Shown: positions 49,301 to 50,576, numbered from the stretch's first letter. The stretch is DNA of 64,000 nucleotides from Corallococcus sp. EGB (GCF_019968905.1 NZ_CP079946.1:4340001-4404000); one strand, 5' to 3'. Notes: generated by a model not told the origin, from the letters alone. Made by a program: numbers and translations.

Positions 49301-49818
49301 TCGTAGAGAACACCCAGTTCGTGGACCAGCAGGCCCATGGACCAGCCGTCGGACACGGTGTGGTGCAGCGCGAGCAGCAACAGATGTTCGGTGGAAGAGA
49401 CGGCGAACAGAACGGCGCGCAGCAGCGGACCCTGCTCCAGGTCGAACGCCTCGCGAGCCGCCGCGCGCAGCCTGCGCCAGGCCTCCGCTTCATCCGCCAC
49501 CGGCACCACGGGCAGGGGCACGTCCAGTTCGGGTGCGATGCGCTGCCAGGGTCGTCCATCCTGCTCCACGAAGGTGGTCCGCAGCACCGCGTGGCGGCGC
49601 ACCACTTCGTTCAGGCTGCGCGTCAGCGAGGGCACATCGAGCCGCCCTTGCAGGCGCACCGAATAGGGCAGGTTCAAGCCGGCCTGCCCGGGCGCCAGCC
49701 GCTCCTGGAACCACATGCGCTCCTGGCCGAACGACGCCGGGACCCGCGACGCGGGGCGACGCTTCTCGCGAAGCAGTTCCGCAAGCCGCGCGCGCTTCTG
49801 CTCAGAGGTGGAAGCCAT
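17020..49818 (-). CDS. Giant hybrid NRPS-PKS synthetase (10,932 aa) with embedded LLM monooxygenase and terminal thioesterase
   Basis: One 32.8-kb gene encodes a complete assembly line. Translation starts at the ATG at 49818, 10 bases after AAGGAG; the N-terminus (KRARLAELLREKRRP) is typical of an initiating NRPS subunit. Domain order by approximate residue: C-A-T (27-1060), C-A-T (1080-2135), C-A-T (2155-3185), C-A-T (3210-4255), KS-AT-T (4315-5440), C-A*-LLM-A* (5465-6695), C-A-T (6725-7765), C-A-T (7800-8850), C-A-T (8870-10135), C-T (10155-10690) and TE (10700-10932). There is no epimerase, methyltransferase or ketoreductase domain. Adenylation pockets read by eye suggest Ser, Val, unknown, aliphatic, (malonate), Ser, Val and a basic or amide residue. 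Two internal tandem repeats are annotated separately. The overall plan (single giant gene, PKS step plus LLM after an aliphatic residue) resembles what I recall of the myxoprincomide synthetase of M. xanthus; that resemblance is unverified. Confidence 0.96.
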   Translation of the reverse strand: MASTSEQKRARLAELLREKRRPASRVPASFGQERMWFQERLAPGQAGLNLPYSVRLQGRLDVPSLTRSLNEVVRRHAVLRTTFVEQDGRPWQRIAPELDVPLPVVPVADEAEAWRRLRAAAREAFDLEQGPLLRAVLFAVSSTEHLLLLALHHTVSDGWSMGLLVHELGVLYEALASGGTPELPALPLQYADFSVWQREALKGEVLDAAIDAWRSRLDARAVLSLPTDRPRASVADSRGATVSAMLPASLVQRLAALAAQEGTTLFTVLLAGFKVLLLRYSGQDDLTVGTPVAGRSRAELEPLVGLFVNTLALRTSLAGDPSFRSLLGRVQATSVESFAHQDVPFEKLVEVLQPPRHLDVPPFFQVMFVLQNTPLPALRLPGLSLDAQLVDSGFAQFDLTLFAFEQPDGLRLTAEYRTALFDEATMVRLMAHLRVLLEDAVSRPDARLSELSLLDEAERQRVLHAWNGPREAFPRGVLLHQLVEAQVARTPDAVAVTFGETALTYAQLEARANALAWHLRSLGVGPEVRVGLMLERSLELVVALLATLKAGGAYVPLDPSLPPQRLAWMFEDARPAVVLAQERLVARLPATDGVPVLCLDSQWAEVARQPTATPPPVASEDSLAYVIFTSGSTGRPKGAMNAHAGIVNRLLWMQGAQPLSPADSVLQKTPFSFDVSVWEFFWPLMTGARLVVARPGGHQEPGHLADLIARERITVTHFVPSMLQAFLEEPGLDRCASLRRVVCSGEALPLELAERCLARLPAIRLHNLYGPTEASVEVTAYECVRGAPGRSVPIGYPVANTRIRLLDAALRPVPQGVPGELFIGGVQVGRGYLGRPDLTAERFIPDAYSDTPGARLYRTGDLARWLPDGAIEYLGRTDFQVKVRGLRIELGEIEAALEQHPTVRQAVVVALAGVTASDTRLVAYLVGGTDVPGTEALRAFLSEKLPEYMVPGSFVPLEALPLTSSGKVDRKALPVPEVGSGMAPEYVSPRTPTEVRLASLWTELLRVERVGAHDDFFALGGHSLLATQLLSRIRAAFQVELPLRAVFKASTLAGLASALDEARGRAAGPQAPHLRPVSREGELALSFAQQRLWFLEQLQPGGVAYNLPGTVLLEGVLHVPALRQALDALVERHEVLRTTFAAGAHGPVQRIESRATCPFDFVNLEELLPSTRDGGSGLQDREARLLDFISAEAQRPFDLAQGPIFRAVLVRLEETRQVLLVLTHHIASDGWSTGVLVRELVALYRAFASGQLPPLQPLPIQYADFAAWQRQWLQGDVLASQLAWWRGQLAGAPPLLTLPTDRPRPAVQTFSGDQLAVRLSRKLTDGVHAVARQTGTTPFMVLLAAYQLLLSRYAGQDDVSVGAPVAGRTRSETEGLIGFFVNTLVLRARIDPRASFRALLAQVRATTLGAFEHQDVPFEKLVEELQPARDPSHTPLFQVTLTLQNAPTAEWRLPDLTLRELPPPFTPSKYDFSLILEESADGFSGGLHYNTDLFDAAFLQGLLRGYAALLEALPGQLDLPVERLPLMPSGALRQVLEDWSCVASVRDFSTQSIPARFAEQVARTPDAVALVSESGSLSYARLDARANQLAHHLRASGIAEGSRVAVLLPRSPDLVVSLMAVLKAGAAYVPIDLNAPPERWSLLLEQSGAAMVITWEELADELPSLLAPLVLLDADASRVASRPETALPESRATGDRLAYVLFTSGSTGTPKGVCVPHRAVLRLVVDSGFMRFGPDEVFLQLAPAAFDASTLEIWGALLHGARLVLAPPGELSLARIAEVLTGHRVTALWLTAALFEQMAVHHPEALASVAQVLAGGDVLPPARVREHLTRMRPGTVLLNGYGPTENTTFSATHRMHPGETVGFTVPIGRPLPHSTVYVLDPTMRPVPPGMPGELYVGGEGLAWGYLHQPALTAERFVPHPFSTAPGARLYRTGDRVRWSAEGALDFLGRMDFQVKLRGFRIEPGEVEAALRGLPGVREAVAMVREDAPGDKRLVAYIVGESLDGKALRSALQQRLPDYLIPSAFVVLDVLPLNANGKLDRSALPAPEAPVAPAETHVAPRDAVEERLATLFAEVLHVPRVSIHDDFFDLGGHSLLATQVVSRVRSTLGVELPLGDLFAAPTVATLAVRVAALRSGGASLPGTPPLVAVPRSGPVPLSFAQQRLWFLDQLQPGSSFYNVPGILMLEGALDASALEQSLQSLVRRHEVLRTTFVSGGDSPVQCVHPDAALTLPVVSLEDLPEDRREAEAHRRAAAEAARPFNLSTGPLVRAVLLRLDSRRHWLLLTLHHIVSDGWSIGIFARELGALYRAFASRQAPALTPLPLQYADFAAWQRSWLRGDVLQAELDWWREQLAGAPTALELPTDRPRPAAQSFRGASLPVALSPAASEAVKALAAREGATAFMVLLAGFQLLLSRYAGQDDVLVGSAIANRNRAETEGLIGFFVNTLVLRARIDPRASFRALLAQVKATTLAAYAHQDLPFEKLVEDLEGARDLSRSPLFQVAFTFQNAPVGTLELPGLRLELRGGDVSTAKFDLDFSLQERDGAFSGDLNFSTDLFDAGTVTRMTVHYEALLGALTARPDAPVREHSLLDGRERQRVLVDWNATHRPLAPHTVPELFASQVLRAPDAIAVQHEGQALTYAELASRARKLARCLRTFGLPPEARVALCVERGLELVVGMLGILEAGGCYVPMDPAYPRSRLAFMFEDAGISAVVGQRALLGALPDHSLPTVCLDSDGPGQEPTPASGSVTVRPGQLAYVLYTSGSTGTPKGVGITHHSIVHLVRDTSYVQLGPEDCVVQAGTPSFDLATFEVWGALLNGARLVILPREVTLAPAELARTLREVGATTALFATALFHTVAREVPDAFATMRTVLYAGEAADADAARAVLRAGPPGRLVNLYGPTETTVGVTTHDIVDLPEHATSVPIGRPMTRVQTYVLDAHGQPVPVGVPGELYLGGDGLARGYLGRPALTAERFVPSPFGDVPGARLYRTGDRVRWLADGTLDFLGRLDTQVKLRGFRIELSEVEALLRQHPSVKAAVAGVVEERLVAWYVPRAPVEAPALRAFVSERLPAPLVPSAFVSLDALPLTPVGKVDRKALPAPDARSVASGPAAPERMTLFQQRIASLFQELLRLESVGLHDDFFVIGGHSLLATQLISRLRSTFSVELPLRSLFDAPTVARLTERVEAHLLARVEGPRIPALVATSRDRDLPVSFAQQRLWVVEQLRPGAGHYTIATALRLDGALDVEALRRALELVVSRHEALRTTFAMKDGQPVQQVHAAAPWELQVTDLTTVPREGREAEAQRHSVEEASRPFDLGRGPVLRTRLLRLGEREHVLLLCMHHIVSDGWSLGVLIREVAGGYEAFTSGRDPVLPALPVQPADFAAWQRSWLQGDVLAREVAWWKQHLAGAPQVLDLPTDRGRPALQSTKGALLPVHLPSGVVDRLVALGRSEGATPYMALLAVWQVLLSRYSGQEELLVGSPIAGRDHAELEGLVGFFVNTLVLRGHVRPGDSFRTLLAQVRATALAAFEHQDLPFEKLVEELQVARDLSRNPLVQAVFALQNAPTGELKAPGLTLRSMPVDNATARFDLGLLLHEAPDGLRGVLEYSTDLFERSTVERLSGHLRTLLDAVVDAPDAPLSRLEWLTPEERQQVLTAWNTTGVEYPRESNLVECFARQVSLRPEAIALEFGDARLTYARLDARANALAWVLRSRGVGPDALVAVCLERSVELVVALLAILKAGGAYVPLDAAYPARRLAHMLEDAPPRLLVTTRALRASLPVSEQVPCVFVEETPLEGQPTTAPEVALSSRNLAYVDFTSGSTGRPKGVAVEHRGVLRLLHGGSWARFTPDETFLLMAPLSFDASTLELWGPLVSGGRLVVFPPQPPTDLELLGQVIRRHGVTSLYLSAGLFAQVVDVRMEVLRGPRQLFVGGDVLSPTHTRRVVETLGLPVVNGYGPTEATVFTCCLRMERPEDVAGEVIPIGPPLPNTRTFVVDGALRPVPVGVPGELLIGGDGLARGYLSRPDLTAERFIPHPFATTPGERVYRTGDRVRWRADGRLEFLGRIDSQVKVRGYRIELSEVEAALRDWPALTDATVLVREDVPGDKRLVAYVVANALDVQALRGHLRQRLPEYMVPAAFVPLTVLPLTATGKLDRQALPAPDVAASARKGRFVEPADPLEEQLAGIWSRELGARSVGVHDHFFEDLGGTSLTVVRVASRLQEALRREVPVVWLFEHPTVHGLARRLVREGVTSHPAIGTAPIAAPRAAVDAASMSGPFMTPQAAPASVAAPAKPDSASGVSATSVSSGAVTDRATAALPSNAIAIIGMSGRFPGAASVEEFWRNLREGVESISRFTPEELEPMPGLPPGVSLSQHPGFVPAQGVLADIDLFDPAFFDMSLREAQWTDPQQRMFLQCAWAALEDAGIEPSRFPGVISLFAGANESGYANEVQRNLPLDSAAFFELYGTATYQSLPTKVSYKLGLTGESMLVYTACSTGLVAVHVACQNLLAGLSDVALAGATRLSVPQRTGYVHQEGMIYSPDGHCRAFDAKGQGTVSGSAVAAVVLKRLEDAVRDGDPIHAVIRATAVNNDGRDKSGFTAPSVQGQATVITQALRRSGVTARDIGYVEAHGTATPLGDPIEVAALQRAYGLGPEHRGTIPLASLKTNVGHLDTVAGLAGLIKAALSLREEEIPPSLHFEAPNPRIDFDAGPFFVNTRLRPWPRAKTPRRAAVSSFGVGGTNAHAVLEEAPVVRSGPSTRSHQLFVLSARSPEALEAGAQALASHVLSDRSAEALEAASLKLADQVLSARSPEALEAAAKQLALRVLSARSPESLEALSARFSVEVAGDAGAFADAAYTQAVGRRAFEYRRTVVARDAEDLAKQLRKPATPARLKDVEAARRKRVAFVFSGQGSQQVGMGRELVASVPAFRAQVEACLASLDAPLRSRVEALLRPEAGQEAEASAALADTRVALPALFTVQVALARMWQAWGIVPHAVLGHSFGEYAAACVAGALSLPDALRLAVVRGELMHRLPPGAMLGVALPVAQVQPMLSGRLTIAAINAPDRCVVSGPVDEVERLQAGLQQRKAGAVRMPSGHAFHSADVEPLMGELARAVGSLQRNEPSVRYVSSLTGALARPGELAAPEYWATQMRQPVRFTDAVGTLLEEGCSMLLEVGPGQDLTPLVRACLGEDRERVKALASLRRGGATTEQSGLLQCVGELWMQGLEVDWAAFYAHEQRRRVHLPTYKFLRKRCWVEPRGPGGSSATDAAASSARMTATVAAASMAPPVLTASVTRTVPDQAPSVQAQAEAGPTGTSAPSPASPAGTGAALAPPSTGVPGQPPASPVSPGATAAAPSVERPALPVPGGREDAPRGDVEVRIATLWRERLGVDFVGRDDNFLELGGNSLMAAQLLNQLRDTFHVQVPLAALFEAPTVAGLASRIEPLLQQAPAQEPTRELPLVPRPRTEPLPLSIVQERVWRLEQHLPGLSAYTIPFVLRLEGPADAAILERAIQEVVQRHEALRTTYDAVDGRPVQRFHPHVRIPLPIVDVQGTPEEREEAALRIAREDAARPFDLVHGPVLRATLVRLRADLHLLVCAIHHIVCDTLSTSLFLQEVGQLYAAYLQGKPSPLAPLPVQYADFGAWQRQSLAEARFPEQEQWWRQRLAGMPRQLGIPTDRPRPSSCPLTSERMVLDFPPELAEALVAFGRSEGFTSYMTVLAAWNALLHRYTGQTDLIVGTPIGNRTRPELLPLIGYVAHSAAFRTHVGDDPSFRELLHRVRREVTDVQSRPDVPFELLVEQLVPGRDIGRERMTDTVFVYHSNLEMGGDALAAVGARGTFIEVPGTPVQWGATLSDLTLILTEEPGRVHGALEYATELFDASTARRMLEHLQVLLAAALARPEERLSRLPLATDAERRAWPVPPPVTQAPSLPTRLREQALRQPDAVAAEQAGRAWTWRELASRARRLALRLRELGLRQGEPVALCLRASPEKLAALWGVLEAGGAPVTLGPTELGSLAVYAVEGGGVPRLVTSRGLFMSARLEPSRVLHVEEVLGDVSAVSVTEALPLPSPESLAWLLPMGAGQSAWALSHTSLAAFFAGLDARLRPVPGTTWLAASDPVPEKPELEALWALSRGLRVLFPAEASTSRRNAEAVRPLQLSLSYFANDEDSLSGPKYELLMEGAKFADANGFSAIWTPERHFHSFGGIYPQPAVVSAALAAVTKNVRLRSGSVVLPLHDPLLVAEQWAVVDNLSQGRVDVSVATGWHVQDFIFAPGNYADRRNILLRHLETLRGLWRGERLRRPGGNGVTVEVGLRPKPVQRELPVWLTATANPETFRLAGELGAGVLTGLFAHSLEELKPKVALYREAWRRNGHPGRGHITCMLHTFLGDEEAEVLRQVRKPLLAYFRSSADITTSLLAAQGYQGEIAKVSREDIDALLEHTFEHHAKGTGLIGTVESGIQRLRDVRASDVDEVTCLIDFGLETPVVLEGLKRLARAREALAADAVSQSRRVSGEQETDAEELLALARRSGAVLVNTTARLARAMTDLPGAREALAPVGAWVLENASAELASALHRTAGGAVLLAGEARDGGLLPRAPEEKLPPGLEVWVLDAAGVPVPAGVVGELALSGAGLPASLWRAAGETPDRLVPHPLSASTNLYRTGRPVRLRVDGRVEAVNLPGVKLPAPRPASPDQARTAPAAPASTASAPTAVVTRAIPRAPRDRPLPLSFAQQRLWYLQELEPESTAYNNAIIFRLTGALDVSALQTALHSLVERHEVLRTTYALGETGAVQVIHATGTLALETEDVPGETAEAREAAMLRRCQAYTATPFHLGTGPVARALLLRLAPDTHVLHLLLHHVVSDAWCALVLSRELPVLYACASAGAPSVLPPLPVQYADYAVWQRAWLTGPVLEEQVRWWKDLLQGAPPLELPTDRPRPATQSYAGASHSFHLPRELSEPLLALGRREGATSFMVLMALFQVLLSRASGQDDFAVGTPIAGRSRPEVEGLLGCFVNTLAFRARLDGAPGFRELVARVRQQALGAYAHQDMPFEQLVDVLQVPRDLSRTPVFQVILNVINVPEAQTNAGAGLQIGGVDVPVTTSKFDLTLEVWEQRDGLRCRLEYATALFDAATLERMAEHLSVLAKAVVAAPDAPVSTLPLLTPAAREQVLRGWNDTRVEAPRGATLHQLFESQAERTPEAIALQFEDQRLTYAQLEARANQLAHHLRARGVGPETLVGVCLERSLEMVIALLGVLKSGAAYVPLDPATPPERLAGMLEDTATPVLLTQERFRAALPVHAVHVIALDSQWEAIARESKARPVQLAGEDSLAYVIFTSGSTGRPKGAMNAHAGIVNRLRWMQARYGLTPSDTVLQKTPFSFDVSVWEFFWPLMTGARLVLARPGGHQEPDYLVALMAREHVTTVHFVPSMLRAFVEEPGLESLTHLRQVMCSGEALPADLVLRAQARMPHATLHNLYGPTEAAVDVTSWECPRDAALRVVPIGRPVSNTAMYVLDAHGQPVPVGIPGELFIGGVQVGRGYWRRPTLTAARFLPDAFSGTPGARMYRTGDLARWRTDGTLEYLGRADFQVKLRGFRIELGDIEAAIQSWPGVRDTVAVVRQDAAGGPRLVAYVSAEGGVLDVAGLRAFLHAKLPEYMVPSAFVRLEALPLTASGKVDRKALPAPEASTPGREASIAPRDDTERALAEIFAQVLGIAQVGVRDSFFELGGHSLLATQVAARVRARLGQELPLRTLFEAPTVEALARRIAVSGPVRSTPAPEERATGSTGLTPLTRGVRPAVLPLSFAQQRLWFIHQLGASDAAYNMPFSLRLEGTLDVGALQRSFDRLVRRHEALRTTFREYEGAPEQVIHAPGPLPLRQVDLTGLPDLEQRRTEAARLATEEARTPFDLEQGPLLRALLLKLSPTEHVLVLNLHHIISDGWSTGVLVREMGTLYAALSRNLPSPLPELPVQYADHALWQRGWLQGAVLEAQLGYWRRQLEGAPSHLELPTDHPRPARQTFLGALMPFALSPATSEALEALAKHEGATPYMVLLAAFQMLLGRYAGQDDVLVGSPIAGRRHAESEALIGYFANTVVLRTRLHEDDTFRSLLWRVRDTTLGAYEHQDLPFEKLVEELHPARDASRTPLFQVTFTLQNAPLPPLELPGLTLQPMNADPGAIRFDLELLLHRAPEGYTGGINFNTALFTPGTVSGMARHLRVLLDAAVASPTTPLTRLSLPTPEERHQVLVTWNDTATEYPRDTSVPALFAERAARTPDAVAVRMPASTGAFPSGEAESAVARELTYGELDRRSNQLAHHLRRMGVRPGDCVGLCVERSPELVIGMLGILKAGAAYVPVEAKAPADRTAWVLQEASVSVLVTQEALADELPAVAGLVVLLDAEAGLIAKQPATPLDVRVPAEALAYVMFTSGSTGRPKGVSVPHRGIVRLVRGNGFMAFGPEQVFLQAAPVAFDASTLELWGALLHGAKLVLAPPRALSLSELGTLLAVEGITTLWLTAALFEQMVLHEGASLAGVRQVLSGGDVLPVSRVREHLARMAPGAVLVNGYGPTENTTFSTTHTLRAGDAVERSVPIGQPLANSSAWVLDAHLQPLPPGLPGELYVGGDGLAWGYLQRPDLTAERFIPHPHAATPGARLYRTGDRARWRDDGTLEFLGRTDFQLKLRGFRIEPGEVEAVLRQSPDVREAVVLAREDVPGEKRLVAYVVLDEDGAGTDRVKAHAQRRLPNYMVPAAWVALPSLPLSPNGKVDRKALPAPEAPKSANTGREAPRNALESQLAAIWAEVLHLDAVGIHDDFFDLGGHSLLATQVVSRIRAVLGMELPLGELFNAPTVAALAEHLGTPTNRHAQVPPLLRGPRPPLLPLSFAQQRLWFIDQLEPGSALYNMPIALRLVGALDEAALKGSLDALMERHEALRTTFRTEAGQPVQHIHARATVPLERVDLTALEDAEARVREAERLATQESQRPFDLERGPVIRALLLELAAEEHVLVLHLHHIVSDGWSLGVMVRELSALYAALREGRPPALPELPVQYADYALWQRTWLQGEALEAQLDWWARQLEGAPRALELPTDKPRPAVSTQRGDTVPVHLPLDLSERVESLAKHEGATPFMVLLAAFQAVLHRYSGQDDVLVGTPIANRRHAATEGLIGFFVNTLVLRGSFHGRTTFRELLAQLRTTTLGAYEHQDIPFERLVESLQAKRDLGRTPLFQVMFALQNAPVPELSLPGLTVRPAALAGRTKSQFDLSLDLDRRADGFRGTLEYSTDLFERPTMARLLTHLRVMLDAVLKQPDAPLSRLSLISEDERSRLLGDLAGAVSPFKGDGTLHGHFEAQVARTPDADAVVFEDTTLSFRQLNARANQLAWHLRSLGVGPEVMVAMCLERSAEAIIALLAVNKAGGAFVPLDPSAPAARKSFLLKDCGASVLVTTRAQQEAWHPEVPHLVRLDAKPVGQSDRFWETTATSGNHEPVGQSDRHWETTAAPEKHEPIGQSDRFWETTAASGNHEPVGRSDRHDATEPALSDHRPVGQSDRFGETTAAPGNHAPVGQPDRLAMAGSAPRVREPVGQPDRFAEPLPPTIRDLEPVGQSNRSGMTGSAPGDREPVGQPDRVGDTVSASAGREPVGRSDRVGGTVPASAGREPVGQSDRFGRSVPTSEDLEAVRLSDPLGGTGRTPGEAEPVGQSDRFLENLPPAAGPGNLAYVIYTSGSTGSPKGVMVRHRSLLHLRHALLRTVYKGQPPGLRIGVNAPLFFDASMEQIIWLMDGHCICPVPEDIRLEPERMLEWLERTRVDALDVTPAQLKLLLDAGMLERPRLPSLLLVGGEAMDEVLWRRLAATRRTRAFNAYGPTECTVDATLWELQGTPHAMPVIGRPLDNLRAYVLDEHQELVPFGLPGELCFAGEGVARGYLGRPHLTAERFMPDPFGTEPGARLYRTGDKARWREDGTLDFMGRLDFQVKLRGHRIELGEIESTLRTQPGVRDAVALVREDVPGDARLVAYVAPEVDTASLHEHLRRHLPDYMVPAALVALPLLPLTPNGKLDRKELPVPEASRPSARSSEPPATPTEVRLAAIWEELLRVSGIGRHDNFFELGGHSLLATQVVARVRARFGVELRVRALFEAPTVAGLALRLTGTTPALPPLRAHAGGLAPLSFAQQRLWFIDQLEPGSPLYNMPFALRLSGALDATALERAFDALVQRHETLRTSFEVHDGTPRQRIHPAPTGVLRMEDLEAVPAEDREAEVWRQVDAEALRPFDLATGPLARFMLVRLDARQHVLLLCTHHSISDGWSFGVLVRELVALYEAFREGQPSPLPALPVQYADFARWQAAWMEGPVLEGQLEWWRQQLEGAPHSLALPTDRPRPARRSARGALLTVHLTPASSVAVEALANREGATPFMVLMAAFQLLLSRYAGQDDVLVGTPIANRRHAEAEGLIGFFVNTLVLRARFTPDMSFRKLLAQVRTTTLGAYEHQDLPFERLVEALQPERDLGRTPLFQALFALHNTPEPEVVLPGLTLKAVEAPTTTAKFDLDLALTRQPDGFQGALTYSTDLFDAATAQRLMERWSQLLETVLAEPDAPLDRSSPLTEDERRRMHVPEAPTTRPSEAADVAPRDDMERELVALWEELLNVRPVGVTQPFFDLGGHSLLAVKLMARIRERFHRELPLAALFQAPTVETLARLLRQAPAVFSPLVPIQREGSRRPFFCVHPVGGNVLAYAALAKQLGPEQPFYGLQSQGLDGSRPPLDSVEAMAALYVVAMRTVQPHGPYRLGGWSMGGVVAFEIARQLQARGETVELVALIDSSPATDDRVPIDVDDAGQVAAMFELDQGQLATPEAATETGRALLHVFTRNLRALKHHRPGTFKGRVLLLQAGDDPTRGNDGWGEHVHGTLMREVLPGTHYTLLREPLVQRLAERLTRALQRDDETP
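19410..23210 (-). other. NRPS module 8: C-A(basic/amide residue?)-T, A domain carrying the repeat array
   Basis: The condensation motif is HHIVSDGWS. The adenylation pocket read by eye is D-A-E-D-L-G-A-V-D. The three extra acidic positions suggest a basic side chain such as Arg, with Gln/Glu as alternatives. The phosphate loop YVIYTSGSTGSPKG, NAYGPTE and YRTGD are intact, so the roughly 240-residue repeat insertion upstream of the phosphate loop has not destroyed the catalytic core. Confidence 0.83.
20738..21449 (-). repeat. In-frame array of 13 palindromic repeats (57-bp period) inside the module-8 A domain
   Basis: Thirteen copies start at about 20738, 20795, 20852, 20909, 20966, 21023, 21083, 21140, 21197, 21254, 21311, 21368 and 21425. 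The spacing is 57 bp except for one step of 60, so every step keeps the reading frame. Each copy carries a 25-bp core with arms AACCTGTC and GACAGGTT around GAC-T-GTC, able to form a hairpin with two C-C mismatches. On the coding strand each unit gives a 19-residue repeat of the type EPVGQSDRFWETTATSGNH. The four copies at the high-coordinate end are the most alike; the second copy is degenerate. The array lies between the end of the A-domain N-terminal region (HLVRLDAK) and the phosphate loop (NLAYVIYTSGSTG). Confidence 0.95.
23270..26430 (-). other. NRPS module 7: C-A(Val-like)-T
   Basis: The condensation motif is HHIISDGWS. The adenylation pocket read by eye is D-A-L-W-L-G-G-T-F, identical to module 2. 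An extra stretch (PASTGAFPSGEAESAVA) sits near the A-domain start. The carrier motif is LGGHSLLATQ. Confidence 0.83.
26520..29650 (-). other. NRPS module 6: C-A(Ser)-T
   Basis: The condensation motif is HHVVSDAWC (Ala in place of the usual Gly). The adenylation pocket read by eye is D-V-W-H-M-S-L-V-D, a serine code. The A domain shares long near-identical DNA stretches with module 1. The carrier motif is LGGHSLLATQ. Confidence 0.84.
29740..33420 (-). other. C domain plus degenerate A domain split by an LLM flavin monooxygenase; carrier absent
   Basis: The C domain has HHIVCDTLS, keeping HHxxxD but lacking the usual Gly. The following A domain starts normally (AWTWRELASRARRLALRLREL) but its phosphate-binding core is replaced (LAWLLPMGAGQSAWALS). 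It is then interrupted at about 31355-30340 by a luciferase-like monooxygenase (LSLSYFANDEDSLSGPKYEL, FSAIWTPERHFHSFGG, VATGWHVQDFIFAPGNYADR). The distal A remnant keeps only YRTGR; NxYGPTE and the catalytic Lys are gone, and no carrier precedes the next C domain at about 29650. Confidence 0.85.
33500..36880 (-). other. PKS module: KS-AT(malonyl)-carrier, no reductive domains
   Basis: The ketosynthase has the active-site Cys in TACSTGL and the two His motifs EAHGTAT and KTNVGHL. The acyltransferase has GHSFGEY with the catalytic Ser and HAFHSA, the pattern for malonyl-CoA. The carrier motif is LGGNSLMAAQ. With no KR, DH or ER, the product leaving this module should be a beta-keto thioester. 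Confidence 0.88.
35290..35529 (-). repeat. Four tandem 60-bp repeats in the KS-AT linker
   Basis: Four exact 20-codon periods occupy 35529-35470, 35469-35410, 35409-35350 and 35349-35290. Each begins VLS(A/D)RS(P/A)E(A/S)LEA and continues with an amphipathic helix. Most PKS modules have this VLSARSPEALEA element once, at the start of the linker domain after the ketosynthase. The repeat keeps frame and lies between the KS (ending NAHAVLEEAPV) and the AT (starting VAFVFSGQGSQ). Confidence 0.93.
37060..40190 (-). other. NRPS module 4: C-A(aliphatic?)-T, donor to the PKS module
   Basis: The condensation motif is HHIVSDGWS. The adenylation pocket read by eye is D-A-L-Y-F-G-G-V-F, similar in pattern to branched-chain aliphatic codes but not a firm match. 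The carrier has the variant motif LGGTSLT. An Ala/Ser-rich linker of about 60 residues joins it to the ketosynthase. Confidence 0.78.
40260..43355 (-). other. NRPS module 3: C-A(unassigned)-T
   Basis: The condensation motif is HHIVSDGWS. The adenylation pocket read by eye is D-L-F-L-L-A-L-V-G, which I cannot match to a known substrate. The core motifs YVLYTSGSTGTPKG, NLYGPTETT and YRTGD are intact. The carrier motif is IGGHSLLATQ. Confidence 0.8.
43420..46575 (-). other. NRPS module 2: C-A(Val-like)-T
   Basis: The condensation motif is HHIASDGWS. The adenylation pocket read by eye is D-A-L-W-L-G-G-T-F, close to known valine codes. The carrier motif is LGGHSLLATQ. The C-domain segment encoding VNTLVLRARIDPRASF is identical in DNA to that of module 3. 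Confidence 0.82.
46640..49740 (-). other. NRPS module 1: C-A(Ser)-T
   Basis: The condensation motif is HHTVSDGWS. The adenylation core is YVIFTSGSTGRPKG with NLYGPTE and YRTGD. Pocket residues aligned by eye to PheA read D-V-W-H-V-S-L-V-E, essentially the serine code. The carrier motif is LGGHSLLATQ near 46740-46770. A full C domain opens the line, so a donor acyl group or a silent C domain is implied. Confidence 0.85.
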
Positions 49819-49828
49819 GGGTCGGAGA

Positions 49829-49834
49829 CTCCTT
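49829..49834 (-). promoter_or_regulatory. Ribosome binding site of the NRPS-PKS gene
   Basis: The minus strand reads AAGGAG, 10 bases before the ATG at 49818. It supports that start over later internal Met codons. The 281-bp gap up to the divergent GNAT gene at 50100 also has a TACTAT hexamer on the minus strand (49900-49905) as a possible -10 element, with no good -35 partner. Confidence 0.6.
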
Positions 49835-50099
49835 GGGAGGGGGCCTCGCGAACGCTCGGGAAGGCGATGTGACCGTTCCCGGGCTCGCGAGCGCGCGGGA
49901 TAGTAGACAGCCCCTCCGACACGGCCGCAGCGATTTGCGCGCGGGGCCTGGCTGTCAGGCCGCTTGGGCGCGTGAACGTGCGAGGCGCGTGAACCGCGCG
50001 GGAATTCCGCTCCACGCGCGGTGTCTGGTGGCGTATTTCAGCGGTGTTTCACCGTGGTGTTGGAACGCCCGCGCCGGACGTTTCCACTAGACTTCGGGA

Positions 50100-50573
50100 A
50101 TGCCCGAGCCCTTCCGGATCCGCGAAGCCCGCGCCGCCGACGCCGCGAGGATCTCCCAGGTGCTGCGTGGCGCCTTCGAGGAATACCGGGGCCGTCTGGA
50201 TCCGCCGTCCAGCGCGCACGACAAGACGGAGGCTCTGGTAAGGAACGAACTGGTGGACGGAGGCGCCTTCGTCGCGGAGGCGGAAGGAGTCCTCTTCGGA
50301 TGCGTGTTCTTCCATCCGAAGGGAGACCATCTGTACCTGGATCGGCTCGCGGTACTGCCGTCGCACCGGGGGCAGGGCGTGTCACTGCGTCTCATGGAAG
50401 CTGTGGAGTCCCGCGCGCGCGAGTCGGGCCAGATGCGCGTGAGGTTGTCGGTGCGGATCACGCTCACATCGCACCACGCGTGGTACGCGCGCCAGGGCTA
50501 TGCCTTCCACTCCCATGGCACGCATGCCGGTCATGTGTCGCCAACGTTCCTGGTGTTGGAGAAGGTGCTCTGA
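50100..50573 (+). CDS. GNAT-family N-acetyltransferase
   Basis: A 157-residue single-domain acetyltransferase. It begins FRIREARAADAARISQVLRGAFEEY and has the acetyl-CoA-binding signature LYLDRLAVLPSHRGQGVSLRLMEAVESRA (RGQG pyrophosphate loop), then HHAWYARQGYAFHSHGTH. The acceptor substrate is unknown; similar small GNATs act on amines or antibiotics. The gene is divergent from the giant synthetase gene across a shared 281-bp region, so a role in self-protection or tailoring is possible but unsupported. Its stop codon is 3 bp from that of the convergent oxidoreductase gene. Confidence 0.9.
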   Translation: MPEPFRIREARAADAARISQVLRGAFEEYRGRLDPPSSAHDKTEALVRNELVDGGAFVAEAEGVLFGCVFFHPKGDHLYLDRLAVLPSHRGQGVSLRLMEAVESRARESGQMRVRLSVRITLTSHHAWYARQGYAFHSHGTHAGHVSPTFLVLEKVL

Positions 50574-50576
50574 CCT

